64,000 bases of DNA from Blasia pusilla (lineage: Eukaryota > Marchantiophyta > Marchantiopsida > Blasiales). The stretch is taken from the NCBI GenBank assembly GCA_050084515.1, contig CM114275.1:14632001-14696000 (forward strand). Direction: 5' to 3'. A program made the translations under genes and the position numbers. This document shows, piece after piece, positions 56,804 to 64,000 of the stretch (position 1 is its first letter; each line of letters opens with the position of its first letter). The notes under the pieces were generated by a model. The model searched no databases, was not told where the DNA came from, and saw only the letters and a program-made list of their open reading frames with translations.

Positions 56804-57454
56804 ACTCCACCAGAGTCTGAGGTCATAGAGACCCCAACTAGCCGACCGCAGACTCGGGAGAAGCGGAAGCGAGAGGCGACAGGGTTGTCCCAGGGAGCAG
56901 CCCAGGATGTGGAATACAGTCCATCATCCTTGGGAAGACATAGAGAAACAACGACCCACACAAGCGTCATCCTTCACTGCACGAATCTACTGGATGAGCT
57001 GAAAAGTTTCAGTTCCCAAGCGTCGACACCCGCCATCGAGAAATTGACACCGCTGGGACGGAAGCTTCAACGAAATGGGCACGCTCCCTAGAGGGTCCAT
57101 GGGGTGGTCGAAGAGGTGGCGGTGGATCTCCTGGTCGCTGATTTTCCCTCGGGGTTGCGCTTGTGGGACAAGAATCTGTCTGACGGGGTCCCAGACTAGA
57201 ATGTCCCCCTTTCTTATGACCAGATCGCGCTCCTGTTTTCCTTTGCAGACGCTTATCTCAGTGACAAGGGTTGTTTCTTAGTTTTGACTAGAGGGAGCGA
57301 GGATGAGCTTTTCAACCTCCATTGCGTCAAGAGGTTGCTGAAGTGGAGGATGGCGCAATCGTGGATCATCAAGAACGAGTACCCACTCCGATCTGCTACG
57401 AGTCAAATTCGGGTAAGGCTCTATTCCTGTCTCCAGATTGTATTTCTCCGACGG
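56804..57454 (+). pseudogene. Methyltransferase-like decayed frame, copy C
   Basis: This copy keeps one frame from about 56288 to 57470, with stops only at 56801, 57089 and near 57196. The motif IV-like D-F-P-S begins at 57140, preceded by the hydrophobic VDLLVA and followed by GLRLWDKN. About 20 residues on come IALLFSFADAYL and CFLVLTRG. The pattern fits a SAM-dependent amino-methyltransferase with a degenerate [DN]PP[YFW]. Other Rossmann-type proteins cannot be excluded. Confidence 0.38.
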
Positions 57455-57753
57455 ATTGTTTTTGTCCATGAGCAACCGTCGAAGGCGTATGTTGTTGGCT
57501 TAGAGCAGTCCATGGTTGGCTAGGAGCAACACGTCGCTTTCTGACAGGTTGCATCATTCCACAAACATAGGGAAAACGCATTAGCACCTGCAACCCGTCA
57601 GAACCGGACGGGTTGCAGGTGCTAATGCTTTTTCCTTGTGTTTTCGGAATTATTCAACCTGTCGGAAAGCGACGGGTTGCTCTCAGCCAACCATGGGCTG
57701 CTCTAAGCCAACAACATGTCGTCTTCCGACGGGTTGCTCATGGACAAAAACAA
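57455..57753. repeat. 300-bp foldback, copy C, with a perfect 22-bp central hairpin
   Basis: Duplicate of 9779-10082. The centre (57578-57628) is a perfect inverted repeat: 22-bp arms starting GCATTAGCACC and a 7-base loop AGAACCG. Outer arms pair through GGTTGC/GCAACC half-sites and the AGCCAACAACATG block. In copy A the inner arm is disrupted (GCGCAAGTG for GCAGGTG). Confidence 0.87.
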
Positions 57754-57855
57754 CCCATCGGACTTCGACAGGTTGCTCCAATGTTAGGATTATAGCAAAG
57801 GTCTCTGGGGTTAAGCGAAGTTCTTTGGGGACGTATTGCACATTATGTCACCATA

Positions 57856-58956
57856 TCGTTCTTTTACAAAGGTCTACAATTAGAACAAGTGAAGAGTTAC
57901 AAATATCTGGGCATCGATTTCTCTCATGACTATAGTTGGGCACTTTGCGTGCAAAAGAGAGTAGAAGTTGGTTACAAAGCTCTATATTCATTTTTAAACC
58001 GGTGTAGAAGAGCTTATCTTGTGTCTTGGAGTCTTAGGAAATTCTTATTTAGGAGTTTAGTGTTGCCGGTGATCTTATATGGGACCCAAGTTTGGGGCCC
58101 TTGTTGTAAGAAGATAGGTTGGGAGCGCGTGGAAAGAGTGCAAAAGATCTTTCTACAAGAAGAATTGGGTGTAAGAAACCAAACTCCGTATGCTATTCTT
58201 CTTGCGGAAACAGGTTGTCTTCCTCTAGAAGCCGAAGCTCTTTACTTGACCATCACTTACATCGCAAGGGTGAGATCTCTTGATGTTTCTCGCCTCCCTC
58301 ATCAAGCTCTGCGAGCCACACGTTCCATAGGGTGGATGGCGGATGTGGTGACTTGGTCTTCAAAGTGGAATGTGGCGGAATTTGATTGGGACTTGAAACC
58401 GATGGCCCTCCGTGAGCATCTACAAAAGCAATCTCTCAACATCATTTGGAGGAGTCCGGGCACCAAAATAGAGTTTTACCAACTTCATGTTAATCCTATG
58501 CTTGTATATTGTGAACAAGGATACCTACTTGCAGGGATCTCCACGTTCTTACGACATATTATCGCACGTCATAGAACTGGGTCACATAGGCTAGGAATTG
58601 AGGAAGGACGATGGTTTAAAATTGATAGAAGTGAACGAATTTGTAGGTTATGTGACGGAGATAATATTGAAGATGAAGAGCATGTGTTTGTTACATGTCC
58701 AAGGTATGAAGAGATTAGACTAGCTCATAAAATAGATGTGGAGAATTTCTATTCTTTACTACAGCTAGTGCCTTATGATTTAGGTTGTTATCTTAGGGAC
58801 GTCATCATTCATCGCTCAAGTGCTCTAGGCTGTAGCTAGGAGAAGGTCTTAAAGATTTTTTTCAGGGTCAGTGAATGAATGACTTGTAATGTGTCTTTCA
58901 GCCTTTTGACCCTTTGGGTCCCACGGGCTTGATCTATTTACCATTTACCATTTACA
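57856..58956 (+). mobile_element. LINE copy with intact 3' end, 5' truncated
   Basis: Same 5' truncation point as 10182-10645 (TCGTTCTTTTAC), but complete to the TTTACCA tail (58937-58956, third unit TTTACA). The tail meets the decayed CACTA transposase at 58957, so this LINE inserted into, or was joined to, that element. Confidence 0.92.
57889..58839 (+). CDS. LINE ORF2 C-terminal fragment, uninterrupted
   Basis: A 316-codon frame without stops, covering from KSYKYLGIDFSHDYSW (after the RT core) to the end with the CRLCDGDNIEDEEHVFVTC knuckle. It lacks the RT catalytic motif and so cannot support retrotransposition. It differs from the other copies at several residues (EFDWDLKP, RSPGTKIEF), so it is a separate insertion lineage of the same family. 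Confidence 0.85.
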   Translation: MKSYKYLGIDFSHDYSWALCVQKRVEVGYKALYSFLNRCRRAYLVSWSLRKFLFRSLVLPVILYGTQVWGPCCKKIGWERVERVQKIFLQEELGVRNQTPYAILLAETGCLPLEAEALYLTITYIARVRSLDVSRLPHQALRATRSIGWMADVVTWSSKWNVAEFDWDLKPMALREHLQKQSLNIIWRSPGTKIEFYQLHVNPMLVYCEQGYLLAGISTFLRHIIARHRTGSHRLGIEEGRWFKIDRSERICRLCDGDNIEDEEHVFVTCPRYEEIRLAHKIDVENFYSLLQLVPYDLGCYLRDVIIHRSSALGCS

Positions 58957-59300
58957 ATTTATTTAAAGACTTTCATAAATCGCTCCTGTGGGAACATCCA
59001 CCTCGTATAAACAGACCCATATTTTCCAAGCTCTTCCACAACATGGATAATGAGATGAGTCATCACATCAAAGAAGGCGGGAGGAAAATGGATCTCCAAA
59101 ATCGTAGAATAATTGTGCCACATCATCTTTAAGCTTGGGAAAGCTTGTTAGATCAAAGACCTTCACACATATACAACCAAACACCTTGCACAGCCGCATG
59201 ATTGCGTTACGAAGTGACTTCGGCATCAATCCCCTTAAGCATACTTGCAGAATCTATTGCATAAGCACATGATAATGGTGTGTCTTCATACTACCGACAA
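58957..59300 (-). pseudogene. CACTA transposase C-terminal domain (DUF4218-like)
   Basis: Reading the minus strand in changing frames gives GSMKTHHYHVLMQ, RGLMPKSLRNAIMRLCKVFG, FPKLKDDVAQL, then pieces equivalent to FPPAFFDVM, YTRWMFPQ and ERFMKVFK. These match the usual DUF4218 pattern (KSHDxHVLMQ...LPKxVR...LCxFF...FPPSFFD...RWMYPFERxxK). Homology ends exactly where the LINE tail begins. Confidence 0.75.
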
Positions 59301-60029
59301 AGATTTAAGCCTCGAAAGAAACATTTTCCACTTTGTGTGTGTGCAAACATAAGGTGTCTAGTATTTCATTACCACATTGGGTCTATTCTCATCATCCTTC
59401 AACCAAAATTGAGACAATATTATCCTCTTTTGAAGATCCAATCGCATTGTTGCTATGTCCTTCTCCCAAGAAAGGAACCTCAATAGGTTTTCGTATACAT
59501 TTTTCTCAATATGCATTACGTCTAGATTATGTTTGCTAGGGTTGAACTCTTATTACACCACATATGACAACCATGAGTACACATGGATGATAAATGAGTA
59601 GCCTCAATTCTTGAAAGCATCAGGTGTGGCAATTAATAGACGTTGCGTACGAGCGGATGGGTGACATAGATTACCCGCTAGTAGTCCAACTCCACATCAA
59701 GTATGCTTTGTTGTTTCACACCATATCTCTGTCGCGGATCCCGTTGAGCATTTGGAGCTTATGTATCTTGGCGTTTGGGTCCATTATCTAAACACTCTTC
59801 CGTGCCTTTTTCCATGTCGTACATGGTCTTCTAGTGTCCCCAATCCACAAATTGCTCTTTACTAATTCGTGAAGGTGGACCACAAAGCTCTCGAGCATTG
59901 TTGAATTGAACTATCTATGACGCCCTTTATTTGTAAGGATGATCTAGTGGGAGGAAACATCAATGTCAAGTGTATTGCATGCTCTTCAAAGGTCTAGAAT
60001 GCTCACCAGTGAAACTGGGGCCACATGCA
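59301..60029 (-). pseudogene. CACTA TNP2 transposase, C-terminal half
   Basis: Pieces visible on the minus strand include ACGPSFTGEHSRPLKSM and FLPLDHPYK near 59945-60020, SRISKEQFVDW near 59860, YGVKQQSILDVELDY near 59710, and a stretch equivalent to LDVMHIEKNVYENLLRF near 59480-59540. The last is the conserved NLDVMHIEKNV block of TNP2 proteins. Stops and shifts are frequent. Confidence 0.75.
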
Positions 60030-60605
60030 TGTAATAACCCACTCTTGTGAGAATTTTTATTTTGGATGTTTTTTGTACATAAATAGGTAAAAGTCTTTAG
60101 GAAGGAAGACTGAAGTTTGAAGATTTCGTAGAAGATTGTAAATATGAATAGAGGAAGAGAAATAGTTGGAAGAGTACTTGATAAGGCTAGTTAGTGAAAC
60201 TCCATTGAGAAGGCAAGGAGATTGGAAGTTCAGGGAAGTGTCTTGGAGGAATGAAAATGACTCTAAAGATTGTTAAAGAAAGACCTAAAAAGAACTTCTT
60301 TGCAACCAAAGTCCCAAATGAGTCTTCATGCAAAGATTGCAAAGACTGCAAAGACTACGAAGAGCTCGAAGAGCACGAAGATTGTGAAGACCGAACCGTC
60401 GTAGTGGTTTTGGAAGCAAAAAATGGAGCGGGGGCAACCAACCAACTTAGGAAGGTGGAGGGTTGGAGAATTTGAACCGAGGAGGTTAGGATTAGCAGTT
60501 AGAATTCTAGATTATAATAGGAAGATCAATCAAGTATTGTAAAAGACTATTTAAAGAACAAATTAGTAGAAAAAGGGATTATTCCCTTGTGTCTTGAATT
60601 CCTCA
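60030..60605 (+). repeat. LTR-like insertion inside the transposase
   Basis: A 576-bp segment starting TGTAATAACCC and ending CCTCA interrupts TNP2 between QATKG (60612) and ACGPSF (60020). A TATA-like CTATTTAAAG lies at 60547. A 74-codon open frame (60251-60475) with repeated KDCKD units has no known family. No convincing target-site duplication was seen, so solo LTR is only one option. Confidence 0.4.
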
Positions 60606-61560
60606 ATAAGCCAATTACCCCTTTGTTGCTTGACCTGAAATCATGGCGTGGGCTAGATAATCTCCCAAAGTCAATACCAATTGGGCTTGTAGCCTGAATG
60701 GGTTTGGTTTGCCAACCTTTTCCACCACTTTATGGATCCAAATGCCTTCGTACCACAAGCGCTTCAACTCATCCACAAAAGGAGCTATCCAAACGTCTCT
60801 ATTCCTGGAAAGAGCAGGTTTTGGGCCCGAGATAAGAAAAACCAATAAGACAAAAAACTTCTTAGTAGTCAACCACGGAGGAAGGTTGTAATTCAGCAAG
60901 GTTACATGCTAGAAAGAATATACATTGTTCTTGTCTCTGAATGGATTGACTCCAATCGGTTGAGAGGCCTAATCTCACCTTCCTTGTCTTGCTTGCAAAC
61001 TTTGGCCATCTCCGGTTGATGAATCTCCAATGTTCTGAATCTCCGATGTGCTGCTGCAGGCCATTGGTACTCTCGTTCTTGGTTTTCCAAGTCATCAACT
61101 TTGGAATTGTTGGGCTCTTGTACATCCGTTTCAATCTAGGAATGATTTCAAAATGCGGAAATACCTTTGTAGGCTGTATGGACTTGCCCACATTTCTATA
61201 CCTTTGTTGTCAACATATTGGGCAACTTGATCAATTTGCATGCTCTCGTTTGAAGAGCACGTGTCCATTAGGGCAAGCATGAATGGAATTGTAATCCAAT
61301 CCAAGACTTGACAATAATTTAGTTCCCTCGTACTTATTGCCATGAGCCGTGTTCCCGATAGTTGTCTTCAAGAATGCGAGTAACCTTGAAACAAACACAG
61401 CTGGGACACCATGATTCCCACAGATGTTCATCAACATGAGTACAAATGCCAAATTTGTATACTTAGCGCCAGGGAACAAAGGCGTGCATGCATCAGCAAC
61501 AGTTTCAGGCAACCCAAACATCCATACTTGCTCGTCCTCTTCTTGCCCAATATCGTCTGC
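60606..61560 (-). pseudogene. CACTA TNP2 transposase, N-terminal half of the core
   Basis: Minus-strand frames 61521-61231, 61343-61131, 61191-60862 and 60899-60615 give LGLDYNSIHACPNGHVLFKR, HFEIIPRLKRMYKSPTIPK, MTWKTKNESTNGLQQH, then VVDYNLPPWLTTKKFFVLLV, LKRLWYEGIWI and AHAMISGQATKG. Each has a direct counterpart in TNP2 (YDxIHACPNxC, FPLIPRLQRLY, MTWH, YNLPPWLCMK, LxELWxxGV, AxGxLSGWSTKG). At least four frameshifts separate them. Confidence 0.85.
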
Positions 61561-62010
61561 GTCCTCTCAAGCCTCTTGGGCTACTTCAGTGATGTCTTCT
61601 ATGCTCTCAACATCATCATAGAATGCATCAAGATCTTGGAAGATGTCACAGACCATTCGTTGCGCATGAATCCCATGATCAACACTATCACCTTCAGCAT
61701 CAATCCCATCATCAAGGTTATTGTCTTCAAACTCCTCGGGTGTGGTACCGTCCTCAGGCATCGAGGTTGCCCATTGCTTGTCCCAAAAAATATGCATGTC
61801 TTGCCACATTGGAAATGTTTGATATGGACGTCCACTCTTCATCAGACGAGTCCTCATTGCCTATAACTCCAAAAACTTTTTTTTCTGGATGCCTTCCGTA
61901 TTTCTGAAGGTGAGTGAAAACATTGTGCAAGGCTAGTGTACAAGACCCATTGCAAGCTACACAAGGACATCTCATCCTTGCACTTCTAGAGTGTGCCACT
62001 AGGATTTGCT
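61561..62010 (-). pseudogene. CACTA transposase N-terminal segment
   Basis: The minus-strand frame 61999-61754 starts MAHSRSARMRCPCVACNG and continues HNVFTHLQKYGRHP. This resembles the transposase-associated domain with its CPCxxC and H-L-x(4)-G pattern. The next frame (61857-61567) is acidic (EDNNLDDGIDAEGDS), as in the linker before TNP2. Confidence 0.65.
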
Positions 62011-64000
62011 CTGGATCCCAAAGTTTTGAATCATGAGCTTTGATCCGTTCTAGATGTTATAATGGTAACCTGCCTATTCTAGGTCGGAAGAGGTGTGGAG
62101 GATTGCCTTTGGGCGCATGATGATGAGCATTATGCCCTCAATAGGGAGGGCTAAGTGGGACATCCATGAAACCCTTAAGATACCACACTTCACTATCCAC
62201 CCTAAAAAAATTGTTCTTACATACTTATAGGATGGTAACAAAAATACGCAAGGTTGTTGATATTCCCCACCTTTATACAATGGATTGGCCAACTTGGAAT
62301 GTAGTCACTGCATGTGCTCATATTTGAGCATCGTGGTATTAAGGAAAAATCAAAGAGATGGAATCCACATTGAATACAAACAATCATGTCTTAGTACACA
62401 GTCTATGCACTACTTTTGCAACTATCCAACCGGTGGAATATGTTTCTTCGTCATCTGTGGTTTCCCACTCGTCCGTAAGCTCCTTCATGTCTCTGGAGAC
62501 TTTGTTGATCCAGTATGGTTGTTTCAATGGCTTGTTTCCAATCAAGTCATGTGGAGTACTTTCTCCCAAGTGCCCGGGTTCAATGGATTCTTTGACCCAA
62601 TTTTAGTGAAGCACATACAGACCTTGAGATGAGACCCACAAATGAATCAATGTCTTTCCAAGATGTCTATTGGCTTTGGATAGGATTGGAAAATCAAGTG
62701 GGTGGTATTCCTATCCACCATGTCATCCACATGACACCACACTCAAGAATTTTTGTCTTCATCCATTTCAACCTCCACTGAGATATATTGTCATGGACAA
62801 ATACTGCCATCACCCGACCAAACATGGTTGGATGTGGAGTGGCTGGTGGACCAGCTGGGGGGGGGGGGGGGTTCCCTTCCCTCACATTCTTCCAATACAC
62901 TTTCTTTTCCTTGAAAATAGCCACCGAGCTTGAAATAGATCATGGTCGTCAGGGTCATGTAATCTCCCATCTTGGATTGACAAGGACAACCAATCTATGT
63001 GGACATATATAACACCACGTTTATTCGTTTGGGAATTGAGGATGGTCCATCTGAAATTCTCCAAAACTCTTACCCAATCCTTGGAAATGCCATGTGTGGC
63101 GTCACAAAGACAATCAGTCTCTCTCCCACCCAATTTCACAAAGTTTGTCTTGAGCAAACACCATTTATCATGAGGCAATTTAGGGGGGCCATGATGCATG
63201 CTACAATCCTTGCAAAGAGAGAGGTTGGCATTGTACCCAATGGGCATCCGGGTGAGGTCTCATGAGGGATGAATACTATAGAGACACGACCACTTGGGAG
63301 TGGGGGAAGCTCAACAATTCTCATTTTGGTATTGCGTTGCCAATGGTTTTCTATGATGGGCTACCTAGCTCTAAAGCTATACTTGCATGATTGGATATGG
63401 CAATGGATGACGAAGGAATACAAAATTCCACCTGCAACGAGACACATCCTTATCAAGATCCTTATCACAAGAGTCTTTTAGAAACCACCACAATTACATT
63501 TCATTCTTCCAAAACACGTCTCATGCACAATCTTGATACTAAACCTGATATTATATAGTTATGCAATTATGGGCGTTTGATCAAAATTTCAAAAGATTAG
63601 AACTCTAAAAATCAGAGCTCTTCGAGTCATGATGAAATCTGCAAATTATTAAACAATCCCTTCGCGCTTAACATGGAAGAAAGAGAAAGAGGGTAGGTAA
63701 CGATGAATCTCTATATATAGTCATGCCACCTACCTAGTAAGCATGTTTAGAGCCTCAACCCCCTTTGTATCAGAAAGCCACAGAATTCTATTCAGACACG
63801 GATCTCTCATCCGCCAACATGAAAATCAAATCAAATCCAGGAAATATGATCTCTCAAAGGAGTCTGAAGTGTGGGATCAACCTTGTGGTGGTGGCAATAA
63901 AACCACCACCTATCCTCATCACGTGCATCATGGTCATATATAATCCAATCGCATGCATAACCCTTGCTCATAGCCTTCTTCAAGCAAGTCCAATGCCATG
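62011..64000. other. Unrecognised flank of the CACTA region
   Basis: Minus-strand open frames at 62882-63247 (121 codons, with CKDCSMHHGPPKLPHDKWC) and 62384-62569 could be remnants of the same transposon or of a captured gene; no family recognised. A 15-base G run lies at 62857-62871. A TATA-like CTATATATAG at 63711-63720 precedes a 66-codon plus-strand frame (63743-63943) of unknown nature. Confidence 0.35.

Larger units (their letters stand above)
58957..62010 (-). mobile_element. Decayed CACTA (En/Spm) transposase region, minus strand
   Basis: Minus-strand fragments follow the order of plant TNP2 transposases: N-terminal Cys-rich segment, TNP2 core, then the DUF4218-type C-terminal domain. 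The order is kept but frames change many times. An LTR-like insert (60030-60605) splits the core, and the LINE at 57856-58956 cuts the C-terminal side. Terminal inverted repeats of the element were not found in the window. Confidence 0.8.

Noticed and set aside
60030-60605. Firm call of a solo LTR
   Set aside because: TG...CA ends and a TATA-like site are present, but flanking bases show no 4-6-bp target-site duplication and no second copy is in the window.

Overview
The window looks like repeat-dense nuclear DNA of a land plant. It contains a chromodomain-bearing Ty3/gypsy element (chromovirus), a CACTA transposase of the plant TNP2 type, a MULE-like transposase with a SWIM finger, and several copies of one LINE. 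I see no intact host gene, tRNA, rRNA, CRISPR array or bacterial-type operon. The lineage within plants cannot be fixed from the sequence alone.

Layout. Block A (1-10645): the 3' part of a LINE, a decayed chromovirus with a second LINE nested in its reverse transcriptase, a long decayed reading frame with a methyltransferase-like end, a 300-bp foldback and a truncated LINE. Block D1 (10648-21270): the 3' UTR and 3' LTR of the chromovirus, three more gag fragments (two reverse, one forward), a reverse-strand LTR with primer-binding site, and a 2.3-kb unit bounded by ~132-bp inverted repeats. Block U (about 21050-25546): a MULE-like transposase pseudogene on the minus strand, with a 513-bp intron full of short palindromes, then more palindromes. 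Block B (25547-33308): LINE and chromovirus again, here running without a break into their own 3' UTR. Block D2 (33309-43966) repeats D1. Block X (43967 to about 47960) reads as a base-level blend of block U with a different sequence (a reverse-strand gypsy element and a LINE endonuclease). Block C (47834-58956) repeats block A and keeps the 3' end of the last LINE. The tail (58957-64000) is a decayed minus-strand CACTA transposase split by an LTR-like insertion, then sequence I do not recognise.

The repeats are not independent insertions. D1-U-B and D2-X-C form a tandem array with a period near 22.66 kb, preceded by A. All three chromovirus copies carry the same nested LINE at the same base, so the LINE landed before the duplications.

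No genes work together as a pathway here. The encoded functions are those of mobile elements: reverse transcription, integration and transposition. Nearly every reading frame is broken by stops or frameshifts. The points most worth a second look are the family of ~27-30-bp palindromes (consensus half-site GCAACCCGTCGG) together with the long foldback that contains it, the LINE 3' tail made of TTTACCA heptamers, the methyltransferase-like pseudogene, and the evidence that block X is a chimeric consensus.
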